A stretch of DNA of 64,000 bases, from positions 47,797,863 to 47,861,862 of the forward strand of contig JALGPY010000010.1 of assembly GCA_023055425.1 (NCBI GenBank), read 5' to 3'. The notes below the pieces were generated by a model. It saw only the letters and a program-made list of their open reading frames with translations, had not been told where the DNA came from and searched no databases. The DNA comes from Linanthus parryae (lineage: Eukaryota; Streptophyta; Magnoliopsida; Ericales; Polemoniaceae). Shown here piece after piece: positions 1 to 12,974 of this stretch. The translations under genes and the position numbers were made by a program. Position 1 is the stretch's first letter, and each line of letters starts with the position of its first letter.

Positions 1-77
1 GTGTTGCAAAGTGATCCTTCTAATTAATTAATCCAATTAATTAATTCCCAAATCTAGTTCAACTCTATATAGCGTGT
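1..77 (-). repeat. CopA 3' LTR, outer segment
   Basis: Matches the CopA 5' LTR at about 15190-15270, including the AATTAATTAATCC stretch and TATATAGCGTGT. Positions 73-77 (CGTGT) are the left copy of the CopB target duplication. The LTR continues off-window to the left and resumes at 8200. Confidence 0.85.
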
Positions 78-1614
78 TGTTGGAATTGTGCCCTAGAGGC
101 AATCATTAATTGTGACATCTATGGATTTATGATTCATTATGTTATCGATATGGAGATATATTACCATGAATGAAGTCCTTAGAATATAAGTGTTATATTA
201 TTAAATATCCCTAGTCGATTATAATGATTAATAGGACAATCATCTATAGACTAGTATGGGGTTGGATTGATATGGAGATATCATGATCCAACACATGGGT
301 GTGCATTAAGGGTAATGGCGCACCGGATTGATCCATCTACGAGAAGGCTATATACATGTTATTTTAAGTCACAAGTGCTTCTCGTGGTGCAATGGTATTG
401 TCATCCTTAGACTTGAAGTCACTAGATTGTCTAGTTGTGGATTATTGTGATCTTGGAGTGTCAAACGCTACACCGTAACTGGGTAGCTATAAAGGCGTGT
501 ACTGGATACATTAAGAAGCAAGCTTAGAGATCGTAGTAGACGTAGATAGAATTTGTCCCTCCCACATAACGGGAGTAAATATCCTAGGCCACTCGAGGGA
601 TAGTGCTTATAAAATGTCTGGCCAGACTCAAATAAATCAATATGGGATATTGATGTTATTTGCACGAATAAGGCTATTCCCAGGATCGAGAAACTATGGA
701 TTGGATATACGAGTGTGACTTGTATGTCTCGTCTCCAATCCGGATATTGGGACAAAGGGATGAGACAATTACTTGCTCAAGGTTTGTCATGATGACTATT
801 CTATTTGTTGGCTAGAATGGATGTCTTGCTAGAGGCCGCTCCATATTAGTAAATAGTTACTACCAACTAAATAGAACCTATGGGGCCACAGTCCATATAG
901 GGGTGAACTAGACTTGGGAATAAATTAATTAATTAAAAGGATCAAATCGCAACAACTTGCTAACTTAGTAGGAATAATATGCAAGTTGGACTAATCCATG
1001 TATATACATGATTAGGATATGCCAAAGTGGCCTAATTCATGCAGAGACATGATTATAATTAATTTGCAAATAGAACTAATCCATGTATTGACATGATAAG
1101 GACTATTTTGAGAAAGGGACTAATTGAACTTGAGTAGGATTAGGAGAGGGGTTCTTTATGTAGTAGGACAAGGAGTTGTTGGACTATATAAAGAAAACTC
1201 CTAGCCTTTTTTTCTCTCTACACACCACACATCTATATGATAGAGTAGGAGAGAATAAATCAAGGAGAGAGCAAGTCCCAAAAGAGGGCCGAACCCCCCA
1301 TTGGGACCGCCCCCTACCCCTCGGCCTACAAGGAGGAGCCGCCCCACTTTGGTGCTCCGTTGTTGCGTGATTCTTCTTCCTCTTCCTCTTTCTGGGCTAG
1401 AAAAAAGGATTGGAAGATCTAGTATTCACCTCTAGGCGTGGATCAACCGTAGAGACGTAACACAATTCGCGTTTGAAGTCATCAAAGGAGAACCCTAAGG
1501 TGTGTTATTGATTTCTTCCTTTACCATCGTTATGTCTCTTGACTTGTGATCCTTGGAGGGTTTCTGCATGGTTTATTTTGTTTTCATTGCGCATCCATGA
1601 ATCAAAACCCTACA
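78..1614 (+). repeat. CopB 5' LTR
   Basis: 1537 bp from TGTTGG to CCCTACA. A TATA box TATATAAA lies at 1185-1192. The U5-side end is followed by G and then the PBS TGGTATCAGAGCCA. Short ORFs within it are shared by all LTR copies and show no coding conservation. Confidence 0.9.
1185..1192 (+). promoter_or_regulatory. CopB 5' LTR TATA box
   Basis: TATATAAA preceded by GTTGGAC. The same motif at the same LTR offset occurs at 7765-7772 (CopB 3' LTR), 16531-16538 and 23613-23620 (CopC) and, reversed, at 31185-31192 and 50620-50627 (CopD). Likely the Pol II core promoter of the element. Confidence 0.65.
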
Positions 1615-1615
1615 G

Positions 1616-1629
1616 TGGTATCAGAGCCA
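1616..1629 (+). other. CopB primer-binding site (initiator tRNA-Met)
   Basis: TGGTATCAGAGCCA starts one base after the 5' LTR end. TGGTATCAGAGC is complementary to the 3' end of plant initiator tRNA-Met, the usual primer of plant copia elements. Confidence 0.9.
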
Positions 1630-3265
1630 CAGGTCGTAGAGCATAAACGTGGTTTATGTATTACGTTTTGATAGTTTTACACTTTAAATTTATTGTTTAT
1701 CGCGTAAAACAAGACAAATCAAAGCATATGATGCAATTTGTCAATAATCTATCATAACAAGACCTAGTTTTTGCATTGGATATATGAATTAGTGAGTTTG
1801 AGAAATTTTAGGATCTTAGATCTAGGGTTAGGGCATCCTTTGGGAAGGAGTTCTTCCCATACAAGGAAACAACCAAACTTGGGCACAAAGCAAGGGAGTT
1901 GTTTTGGAAACAACTCCCAAAGAACGTTCGCCCCCCCCTAGGGACCACCCCTCCTTGCTTGCCGCCCAAGCAAGGCTCGGCCTAGGGTCCGGGGCAGCCC
2001 TATCCCGCGGCCTAGCCGCGGGGCTAGGGGCTGGTCGGCCCAAGGCCTTTGTGGTTCTCTTTTTGGGCCCGGGCAATTTGATTGTTGGGCCCCATGGACC
2101 GTTTTAACCGTAGAATATCCTAAAATCAATTAAAATTGACCAAGCGCGTTAAAATTGGATTTTAACTGTTTATGTGCAAATCGCATGGTGATTGGATATG
2201 GCCTTAGGATGTGGTTTGATGTGGATGTTTAATTTTGTGGTTTGGTTTACGGCCTGCGAGCTGGTCAATTAATTGTAATAATTAATTAGGGTTTTATGGC
2301 ATGCGAGCCATTTTTTCTCAACTTGTGATATTTATTTTATTTAGTATAGTTATTAGCTAGTGCTAGATAGAGTAGATTGTTAGCCAAGATTGAAGAAAAG
2401 AAGCCCAAAGCCAAAAGGAACCACAAAAGATGGAGCATGGAGAATTTCACATGACTATGAAGGATGGACCAAAAGATGAAAACGCATGGAGATGTGTTTT
2501 TTTTTAGGGTTCATAGATAATTCCATTGGCTTGGAATTATCTTAGTCTAGAAAAGGCCATATTCACATCATGTTTTATTTTTGTTTTGTGGTTGTTTATT
2601 TTATTGTCTTATTATTTTGTGGATGGTGTATGGATGATGCATGCAATTAGGATAATAAGATAATTAGACAAGCCGGATCTATTATTTGGAGTTGTGCCCA
2701 AACTCAAATAGATAGATTAGTTAATATTGATCAACAAAACAATTAAAATTGAATTCAAAATCCCTCAAAATTCAAATATTGTGTTCTTGCCTTCTCGTTA
2801 TTTAAACACTCATTATCATCATGATTTATCAAGTTCGTGCGTGCCAAAGAATGGCGACTTGGTTCATAATGATGGAATGCGATGGCACGAGCTAGTAATG
2901 TGCAACTGTTTAAATAAGAGGTTGAACACAACTAGGCTATTAATGTGATTAAGAAACCTAGAGGCAATCAATTGGGATTATCCATACGGATGAATAAATA
3001 AGGAGTTATTTGCCCAATTGAACCAAGAGTTGCATAAGGGATGCAATTGGAATTGTTCCTACCTAAAGTAGTCAAATTATGGGTGACTTGCCAAAGCAAG
3101 CTCATAAGAAGATGAAACATTGATCTTGGCCCACTAGAAAACATAAAGATATTTTCCGCATTAATATCTTGAGGGTTATTAATCCGTAGAAAAATAGTGG
3201 GAGCTATATTTAACAATTTAAATCCTTGTTGAGTATAGTTATACTTCACAAACTTTGCATGATCC
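1630..3265 (+). other. CopB long untranslated leader
   Basis: About 1.6 kb between PBS and the gag remnant, with no credible ORF. It aligns closely with the CopC leader (16988-18657) and, reversed, with those of CopA and CopD. Positions 1894-1918 hold a perfect 11-bp stem with a TGG loop. A GC-rich segment (about 1920-2100) is followed by AT-rich DNA. This segment is much better preserved than the downstream coding remnant. Confidence 0.75.
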
Positions 3266-6200
3266 TATTATGTTGAATACCCATGGCATTAAACAAAAAA
3301 AATGCGACTGTATCTATTTACTAGACTGGTATAAAATTGAGAATTGTTCTCAAATAAAAGAGAAATTGTTGTACATCGTAGAACATAAAGTTCTCTTCCT
3401 ACCAACTACCAAAACACACTAAAACCTAATGGAAGAGACATAAAAGAATGGTTATTTGGATGTGACTTGCCTCATGTTAGCTGTCATGAACTCTGAGCTT
3501 TAGAAGCAAGAAGAGAGACACGGAGAAGTATGATATGATCATACATTGAAAGAGGCTCTTTCAAAAGAGCGAGCTAGACATGAAAGGTTTGAAGTGTTGC
3601 TCCACTTAGGGTTATGCAAATATACTAATTCAATATGATTGAAACATTAGTGAATATGCATTATCTATGAGATAGATTAAGAATAAACGGTTATTCACCC
3701 AAGTGGACCAAGAATTGCATTGGATGCAATTATAATTTTGTTTTAAAGTTGATTTACTCAATATGATTGAAAAATCACTAAAACAAAAGACTTATAATGG
3801 GCATGGGCAAAGTTGTTAATGGATAACAACATGGGTAAGGGCAAATAGTTTGCGCCGACCCCATGGGTATAAAGCAAGCTTGTTGCTAAAACCAAGTTGT
3901 CTTGGAGTCCCATAGGTGGTGTAGTGGAAGAGAGACTACCCAAAGTACCTGGAAGTAAGTAATAAAGGAATTATGAATTCCAATATTGGTATTTTGTTAT
4001 AGAAATCAATGTGTATATCTCATCATCATGAGTATATGATACTAGATGAGGATCTCACATTTATAGAAATGTGGAGGATCTCAAGAGATGAAAAACAATT
4101 GGATAAGGAATAAATAATCCTACACGTGGGGAAATGAAGCAAGGAGTTGCTGAATTAGCCGCAGGGAATTATTTCTACTTTTATGAATTTGTTCATGAAT
4201 TAGACAAAAGTGATTATGTCCCTGCTATGAGTAGGACCATTATCATAGTTTCTTGTTTGGACAAGAAAACTCCTTATCATAATAAAGGACAAATGTTGAT
4301 CCATTTATTATGATATGCATTATTGTAATGCAATTTTGTCTAAGTGGATTGTATGTCCTTCGACATTAATACCAAGGAGTTTGCATATAATGATATGAAC
4401 TTCTCTTATCTTTAGTGATTATTGTTTAGGCCTCATAATAAGAGATACATATCTAGAACTCCATGTGGATGGAATTCTGGAACTCATTTGATTATTGAAT
4501 CATATGAGACATGTAAGACTTATTAGGCAAAGATATGATCTTTTGGGAATCATACATATTGATGTATGAAGGCCACTAAGCACAAATGCTAAAGATGGTT
4601 TTCAGCACTTAATCATATTTATTGATGGGATCAGAGAAATATGGATTTGTGTACCTTATGAAGAAACAAATCAGAATCCTTTGAATTGTTCAAAGAATTC
4701 AAGAATGAAGTAGAGAACCATCCTGGCAAAGGTATCAGGGCTCTATGATTGGATCGTAGAGGAGAATACTTGAGCCAAGAGTTTGACAAAAATCTATGGG
4801 AGTGTTGGATATGATCCAAAAACTCGCTCCCCCTAGCATGCCACATGGGTTTGGCGTGTCTAAAAGGAGAGTTCGGACCTTGTAGGACGCGGTTCGACCC
4901 ATGAAGAGTCAAACAGAACTTCCAGTTTACTTTTGGGGCTATGTTCTACCTACATTAAATTTCGCCCTTAACCTTGTTCCATCAAAACAGATTATGAAAA
5001 AAACCATATGAGATATGGACTAGGAAGTGTCCTAGTATGTCATTCATAAAGATTTGGGGTTATGAAGTTTATGTAAAATAGTTTACAAATAAACTTGGAC
5101 CAAAGTCGGATAAATGTTTTGTGGGATATCCTGAAAACGATATTATTTCTACAACCGAATTAAGAACAAACTGTTTGTTTTTCGAACCACATTGTTTCTA
5201 CGTAGAGATTGTCTCTAAAAGAAACAGTGGGAGGAAAGTAGAACTTGAAAAAGTTCAAGAACCACAACAGAACATTAATCCTTTTGATGGAACATGAGCA
5301 GGATCACAAGGTGTTGTGGAGCAACCTACTCAAAAAAAAACAAGAACCTCGTAGGTCAGGTAGGATATATCGAGGGATTAGAGAAATAAGGATTTCTCAT
5401 AACTCATAATATATTGCTCATTGAGATGAACCTACAACCTATGAGATTGCCACGTATGGGCCATACTCTCAGAAATGGCTAGGAGCCATGGGATACAAAA
5501 TGGAATCCATGTGTACCAACAATGTATGGACTTTGGTGGAACCACCTAAAAGGTACAAGTGGGTTATGAGGAAACCAACATGGATGGTAATATGATTACC
5601 TTTAAGGGAAAATTGGTTGGGTAAGGATTTCCTGTGAGTTCATAGTATAGACTATGACAAAATCTTTCCAGTTGTGATGCTTAAATCCATTCGTATCTTG
5701 CTTGTAGCAATCTGTATATAGATTGAGTCAAGCTTCTAGGAGTTGGACTCTTCGAATTGATGATGCAATCAAAGGAGTTTGGTTCCATCAAAATTGAAGA
5801 TGATACTTGTGTTTACAAGAAGGTTAGTGGGAGCACAGTTATTTTTCTGGATTTGTATGTGGAGACATACTAATCATTGGGAATGATGTCCCTACTTGAC
5901 AATCTTACGTAGATTGACTAGGTAATTAATCTTCAATGATATACTTAGGCGAAGCAACCTATGAATATCTATGGAGATAGATCAAGTTTGTTATGCGGCT
6001 TAAGTCATAGTACACAAATTGACAAAGGTGTTGAAATGGTTCAACATGTGTAGAATATGGATTATACGTATGTCACATGGAATTGGTCTTTTGAAGACTA
6101 GTTTTCTTTCCAATTAGATTGGGAAGGGACCTCCTGAATGAGATTCATGAGATACGCCATAATATGTACTAGGCCAGAAGTGTCATATGGTATGACACGA

Positions 6201-6610
6201 AGATACCAGCCAAATCCGGGTGAGAGTCACTGGATACATTATCAAGATTATCCTAGAGTACTTGAGAAGCACTAAGGATGAATTCCTGATAAATGGAGGA
6301 TAGGAAGAGTTTACTTTAAGGGGTTACAGTGATGCGAACTTCAAATCTGAAAAAGAAAATTTCAGAATATAGTCAAGTTTTATGTTTCGCACTAGTGGGA
6401 TGGACTGTGAGCAGGAAAGGTTCCAGGCAAAATTCAGTCACTAATTCTAACATAGAGGACGGAGTAAATTGAAGCATAAGATGCATTTACTCATAATATT
6501 CAATCTCGATCAAATTGTTGATAGAGGAGATGTGAATATTTACAAGGTACCAGCAGATGTCTCGCCCCTACCCAGTGTAAGCATGGAGGGCCGCGCTAGA
6601 TCAATAGGCA
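3266..6610 (+). pseudogene. CopB gag-pol remnant, heavily decayed
   Basis: Recognisable by nucleotide similarity to CopC rather than by an ORF. Gag N-terminal homology lies near 3320-3400, integrase homology near 4560-4820, the RT 'YVDD' region near 5830-5900 and RNase H near 6160-6560. Stops and indels occur throughout, no ORF exceeds about 100 residues, and parts of gag are missing compared with CopC. In the integrase region identity to CopC is only about 75-80 percent by eye, well below that of the leader. It cannot encode functional protein. Confidence 0.8.
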
Positions 6611-6648
6611 TATGATGCAGAAGATTGACTCTAGTGCAAGTGGGAGAC

Positions 6649-8194
6649 TATTGGAATTGTTCCCTAGAGGCAATCATTAATTGTTACATTTATGGATTTA
6701 TGATTCATTATGTTATCAATATGGAGATATGTTAACATGAATGAAGTCGTTAGAATATAAGTTTTATATTCTTAAATATCCCTAGTCGATTATAATGATT
6801 AATAGGACAATCATCTATAGACTAGTATAGGGTTGGATTGATATGGAGATATCATGATCCAACACATGGGTGCGCATTAAGGGTAATGGCGCACTGGATT
6901 GACCCATCTCCGAGAAGGCTACATACATGTTATGTTAAGTCACAAGTGCTTCTCGTGGTGCAATAATATTGTCATCCTTAGACTCACTAGATTGTCTAGT
7001 TGTTGATTATTGTGATCTTGGTAGCGTCAAACGCTACACCGTAACTGGGTAGCTATAAATGCGTGTACTGGATACAATAAGAAGCAAGCTTAGAGATCGT
7101 AGTAGACGTAGATAGAATTTGTCCGTCCCACATAACGGGAGTAAATATCCTAGGCCACTCGAGGGATAGTGCTTATAAAATGTATGGCCAGACTCAAATA
7201 AATCAATATGGGATATTGATGTTATCTGCACAAATAAGGCTATTCTCAGGATCGAGAAACTATGGATTGGATATACGAGTGTGACTTGTATGTCTCGTGC
7301 CCAATACGGATATTGGGACAAAGGGATGAGACAATTACTTGCACAAGGTTTGTCATGATGACTATTCTATTTGTTGGCTAGAATGGATGTCTTGCTAGAG
7401 GCCGCTCCATATTAGTAAATATTTACTACCAACTAAATAGAACCTATGGGGTCACACGCCATATAGGGGTGAACTAGACTTGGGAATTAATTAATTAATA
7501 TGATTATTTAATTGAAAGGATTAAATAACAACAACTTGCTAACTTAGTAGGAGTAATATGCAAGCTGGACTAATCCATGTATAGACATGATTATGATATG
7601 CCATAGTGGCCTAATTCATGTAGAGACATGATTATGATTAATTTGCAAATAGAACTAATCCATGTATTGACATGATAAGGACTATTTTGCAAAAGGGACT
7701 AATTCAAACTTGAGTAGGATTAGGAGAGGGGTTCTTTATGTAGTAGGACAATGAGTTGTTGGACTATATAAAGAACACTCCTAGATTATTTTTCTCTCTA
7801 CACACCACACATCTATATGATAGAGTGGGAGACAATAAAGCAAGGAGAGAGCAAGTCCCAAAAGAGGGCCGAACCACCCATTGGGACCGCCCCCTACCCG
7901 TCGGCCTACAAGGAGGAGCCGCCCCACTTTGGTGCTCCGTTGTTGCGTGATTATTCTTCCTCTTCATCTTTCCAGGCTAGCACAAAGGATTGGAAGATCT
8001 AGTATTCACCTCTAGGCGTGGATCAGCCGTAGAGACGTGACACAATTCGCGTTTGAAGTCATCAAAGGAGAACCCTAAGGTGTGTTATTGATTTCTTCCT
8101 TTACCATCGTTATGTCTCTTGACTTGTGATCCTTGGAGGGTTTTTGCATGGTTTATTTTGTTTCCGTTGCGCATCCATGAATCAAAACCCTACA
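6649..8194 (+). repeat. CopB 3' LTR
   Basis: 1546 bp, preceded by the purine-rich GTGCAAGTGGGAGAC that abuts the LTR in all four Copia copies (the polypurine tract). It starts TATTGG (TG lost) and ends CCCTACA at 8194, followed by the target duplication CGTGT. TATA box at 7765-7772. Confidence 0.9.
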
Positions 8195-8199
8195 CGTGT

Positions 8200-9014
8200 G
8201 ACCCCATAGGTTCTATCTAGTTGGTAGCAACAATTTGCTAATATGGAGCGGTTTCTAGCAAAACATTCATTCTAGCCAACTAATAGAATAGTCATCTTGA
8301 CAAACCTTGTACAAGTAATTGTCTCATCCCTTTGTCTCTATATCCGGATTGGAAACGAGACATACAAGTCACACTCGTATATCCAATTCATAGTTTCTCG
8401 ATCCATGGAATAGCCTTATTCGTGCAAATAACATCAATATCCCATATTGATTTATTTGAGTCTTGCCAGACATTCTATAAGCACTATCCGTCGAGTGGCC
8501 TAGGATATTTTCTCCAGTTATGTGGGAGGGACAAATTTTATCTACGTCCACTACGATCTTTAAGCTTGCTTCTTATTGTATCCGGTACACGCCTTTATAA
8601 CTACCCAGTTACGGTGTAGCGTTTAACGCTACCAAAATCACAATAATCCACAACTAGAATATCTAGTGACTTAAAGTCTAAGGATGAAAATAGCATTGCA
8701 CCACGAGAAGCACTTGTGACTTAACATAACGTGTATGTAGCCTTCTCGGAGATGGGTCAATCCAGTGTGCCATTACCCTTAATGCACACCCATGTGTTGG
8801 ATCATGATATCTCCATATCAATCCAACCCCATACTAGTCTACAGATGATTGTCCCATTAATCATTATACTGGACTAGGGATATTTAAGATAAACAACACA
8901 ATTGTAAATGTAAGGACTTCATTATATTAAATATCCAATAAATAATACAATAAATGTTTTAGCCAAAATAAATTCATACTAAACTAGATTGCCTCTAGGG
9001 CATCTATTCCAACA
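8200..9014 (-). repeat. CopA 3' LTR, inner segment
   Basis: Continues the LTR interrupted at 77 after CopB and the duplicated CGTGT. It ends TTCCAACA at 9014 and is followed by the reversed polypurine tract GTCTCCCACTTGCAC (9015-9029). By eye it differs from the matching right-LTR segment by roughly 5 percent. Confidence 0.85.
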
Positions 9015-9028
9015 GTCTCCCACTTGCA

Positions 9029-12000
9029 CTAGAGCCAATCTGCCGCATCTCTTATGCCCATAATCCTAGTGTGCCTTTCATGCTTCCACTGCACGAGCGG
9101 CTTTGTAAGTGGATCTGACAGATTCTCATCTGTAGGAATCTTGCATATTCGAACGTCTCCTCTATCGATAATATCTCGAATCAGATGGAACTTCCTGAGA
9201 ACGTGCTTGGATTTCTGGTGTGATCTGGGCTCCTTTGATTGCGCGATCGACCCAGTGTTGTCACAGTACAACTCAACTGGATCCACAATGCTAGGAACAA
9301 CACCAAGTTCAGAAACAAACTTTATGATCAAAACAGTTTCCTTTGATGCGCCATTTGCAGCAATGTACTCAGCCTCTGTTGTAGAATCATCTACCGTCTC
9401 TTGCTTGGAACTTTTCCAGCTCACCGCTGCTCCATTCAGGCAAAACACATATCCTGACTGTGATCTAAAGTCATCTCTGTCGGTTTGGAAGCTTGCATCA
9501 GTGTAACCCCTTACACGCAACTCTTCCTCACCGCCAAATATCAAGAAAGCATCCTTAGTTCTTCTCAAGTACTTTAGGATGTTCTTGACTGCAATCCAGT
9601 GACTCTCACCCGGATTGGATTGGTATCTGCTTGTCATACTCAAGGCATATGACACATCAGGTCTAGTACATAACATGGCGTACATGATAGATCCTATGGA
9701 CGAGGCATAGGGTATCCTACTCATGCGTTCCTTCTCAATCTCATTGGAAGGACAACCACTCTTCGAAAGAGTGATTCCATGTGACATGGGCAAGAATCCC
9801 TTCTTCGAATCTTGCAAACCGTTTCAACACCTTGTCAATATATGTACTTTGACTTAGGCCTAGCAACCTTTTAGATCTATCTCTATAGATCTTTATACCG
9901 AGTATATAGGCCGCTTCCCCTAAGTCTTTCATTGAGAAACACTTTCCTAGACAATCTTTCACAGATTGCAGCATGGGAATGTCGTTTCCAATGAGTAGTA
10001 TGTCATCCACATACAAGACCAGAAAAGCTAAAAAGCTCCCACTAACTTTCTTGTAGACACAAGACTCATCTTCGTTCCTGATGAAGCCAAACTATTTGAC
10101 CACTTCATCAAAACGTCGATTCCAACTCCTAGAAGCTTGCTTCAATCCATAAATGGATCGTTGCAGCTTACAGACTTTGTTGGCTTGCTTTAGATCTTCA
10201 AAACCCTCCGGTTGTATCATATACACATCCTCGAGGAGATTCCCATAAAGGAATGCTGTTTTGACATCCATCTGCCAAATCTCATAGTCGTGGTATGCTG
10301 CAATTGCAAGTAGGATTCGGATGGATTTGGTCATAGCGACTGGTGAAAAGGTTTCATCATAGTCAATACCATGAATCTGTCTGAATCCTTTAGCCACCAA
10401 TCGGCCCTTATAGGTAATCACATTACCATCCATGTCGATCTTCTTCTTGAAGACCCACTTGCACCCTATGGGCCGCGCCCCATCGGGTGGTTCCACCAAA
10501 GTCCATACTTTGTTGGTATACATGGATTCCATCTCGGATCTCATGGCTTCCAGCCACTTCTGAGAGTCTGGGCCACTCATGGCCTCCTCATAGGTAGTAG
10601 GCTCATCATCTATGAGCATCGTGTCGCCGGAATCGGTTACGAGAAGTCCATACCTCTCGGGTTCCTGGCGCACTCTACTAGATCTACGAAGCTCTTGTGT
10701 TACCTGAACAGGTGGCTCCACAACTGCTTGTGGTTCCTGTTCATGTTCCATAATCGATTCACTGATTTGTGGTTCTTGAACTTCTTCAAGTTATACATTC
10801 CTCCCACTTGCTTCTTTAGAGACAAACTCTCTTTCTAGAAACGCGCCGGTCCGAGCAACAAACACTTTGTTCTCGGTTGGATTGTAGAAATAGTATCCCT
10901 TAGTTTCCTTACTGTACCCCACAAATTTACACTTGTCCGATTTAGGCCCTAGCTTGTCTGATTGTAAACGTTTTACATAGACATCGCAGCCCCAAATCCT
11001 CATGAACGACAGTGTGGGACGCCTCCCACTCCACATCTCATATGGTGTCTTCATGACTAATTTGGATGGAACACGGTTAATGGTGAAAGCTGCACTTAAT
11101 AGAGCGTAGCCCCAAAACGACAATGGAAGATCGGTTTGACACATCATAGATCGAACCATATCCAATAGGGTTCGATTCCTCCTCTCGGACACGCCATTCC
11201 ATTGTGGCATTCCGGGTGGAGTGAGTTGGGACACGATCCCACACTCTCTAAGATAGTCGTCAAACTCTTCGCTCAAGTATTCTCCCCCACGATCCGATCG
11301 TAAAGCCTTGATACTTTTGCCAAGTTGCTTCTCTACTTCATTCTTGAATTCTTTGAACACTTCAAAGGATTCGGATTTTTGCCCTCATAAGGTACACAAA
11401 TCCATATCTACTGAAATCATCAGTAAATGTAATGAAGTAGACATAACCACCCCTGGCAGGCGTGGCAAATGGCCCACACAAATCGGTATGTATGAGCGCC
11501 AATTGCTCACTAGTCCTCTGACCTTTCTTATTGAAAGGGGACTTTGTCATTTTTCCCAATAAACAAGCCTCACATGTCTCATATGATTCAAAATCAAATG
11601 AGTCTAGTAATCCATCCTTATGGAGTCTAGATACACGTTTCTCATTTAAGTGGCCTAAACGACAGTGCCATAAATAAGCAGGATTTAAATCATTTATTTT
11701 AATCCGCTTGGTATTAATGTTGTAGACAGGATTACTTAGATCAAGGACATAAAGTCCATTAAATAATTGCGCACTAAAATAGTGAATATTATCCAAATAA
11801 AAGGAACAACAATTGTTCTTTATTGAAATAATAAAACCATCCTTGTCCAAACAAGAAATATAAATAATGTTTCTGCTCATAGCAGGCACAAAATAGCAAT
11901 TATTTAATTCTAAAACTAATCCTGAAGGCAGAGATAGCTCGCACACGCCTATGGCCAACGCAGCAACCTTTGCTCCATTCCCAACGCGTAGATCTACCTC

Positions 12001-12974
12001 TCCTTTAGCCAATCTTCTACTTCTCTTTAGATCCTGCATATTTCGAAAAATATGAGATCCACATCCAGTATCTAATACCCATGATGTAGAGACAGTTAAA
12101 TTGACATCCACAAAAAAAATACCTGGTGGTGGTGGAATCACTATTCCAAGCCTCTTGTCCTCCAGATATTTTGGCAGTTCCTCCTCCAGTGTCCAGGCTG
12201 ACTGCAGTAGTGACACTCACCTTTAGTCACGGCCTTGGCAATGCCACCAACAGGCTAAAGGGCAGGTTCCTTGGACTTGGCAACTGACTTGCCTTTGCCC
12301 TTGGAGGAAGAGGCAAACCTTTTGCCCTTTCCTTTCTGTACCATCATTATGGCCTTGCCCTTACCCTTGTTGATGCTCTGTTCAGCCGTCCTCAACATGT
12401 TGAGCAAATCTGGCAGTGGTTTAACGATCTCGTTCATGTTATAGTTCATAATGAACTGTCCATAACTCTCGGGCAACGATTGCAACACGAGATCGGTTGC
12501 CAACTCTTGGCCGACCGGGAACCCTATTCAGGCGAGATTCTCCAAGTACCCGATCATTCGGAGTACATGGGGTCCCACCGGGTTCCCTTCTGCCAGATGA
12601 AATTTGAACAGTGCCTTTGAGACCTCATACCTCTCTACCCTTGCCTGCTCTTGGAAGAGCTACTTCAGATGCTCGATCATATCGACAGCATTCATGTTCT
12701 CGTGTTGCTTCTGAAGCTCATAAGTCATGGTGCATAGCATAAGGCAAGCCTCATCATTAGCGTCATCTACACGCTTTTGATACGCCTTTAGGGCTGCAGG
12801 CGTTTGGTTCTCTGGACTTGCTGGAACTTGCTCCTCTATTGTGTACAGTTTCTTCTCTTGCTTGAGAACGATTCTCAAGTTTCAGTACCAATCAAGGAAG
12901 TTGGTTCCTGAGAGCTCATCCTTCTCAATGACATATCGTAGGGAATGTTGTGAACTCGATGAGTTGTTTGCCAT
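9029..12974 (-). pseudogene. CopA gag-pol pseudogene (Gag-PR-INT-RT-RNase H)
   Basis: Read on the - strand from an ATG at 12974. Pieces in order: Gag; CCHC knuckle near 12190; protease and pre-integrase (12216-11362); integrase core (11360-10791); RT (10751-9741); RNase H (9817-9029, with TDAS, TTEAEY, CDNTG and LSDPLTK motifs). Lesions: nonsense in gag (12660-12662), 1-bp deletion in the zinc knuckle (near 12173), 1-bp insertion in the T-run 11376-11380, nonsense 10791-10793, nonsense at 10092-10094, a 5-bp deletion near 9818, and a private stop near 12257. The first four are shared exactly with CopD. Antisense ORFs here are shadows. Non-functional. Confidence 0.9.

Larger units (their letters stand above)
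78..8194 (+). mobile_element. CopB: decayed Ty1/copia element inserted in the CopA 3' LTR
   Basis: Bounded by perfect 5-bp target duplications CGTGT at 73-77 and 8195-8199. The LTRs are 78-1614 (1537 bp) and 6649-8194 (1546 bp). The LTR opens TGTTGGAATTGTGCCCTAG, the hallmark opening of Angela/BARE-type copia LTRs. The 3' LTR starts TA instead of TG, a decayed terminus. The interior has an initiator-Met PBS, a well-conserved leader and a coding region too damaged to give any long ORF. By eye the first ~400 bp of the two LTRs differ at about 5-6 percent, an age similar to CopA. The coding region is far more diverged than the LTRs and leader. Confidence 0.9.

Noticed and set aside
1176..1370. 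Small ORFs inside Copia LTRs (also 7756-7950, 14850-15050)
   Set aside because: They lie around the transcription start in the LTR, vary in frame between copies and have no domain.
4631..4912. Minus-strand ORF in CopB
   Set aside because: Antisense of the decayed integrase region.
10371..10838. 155-codon + strand ORF, repeated almost exactly at 44567-45034
   Set aside because: It is the antisense of the RT region of CopA/CopD, and the same shadow occurs opposite CopC. Repetition reflects the transposon, not a separate gene.
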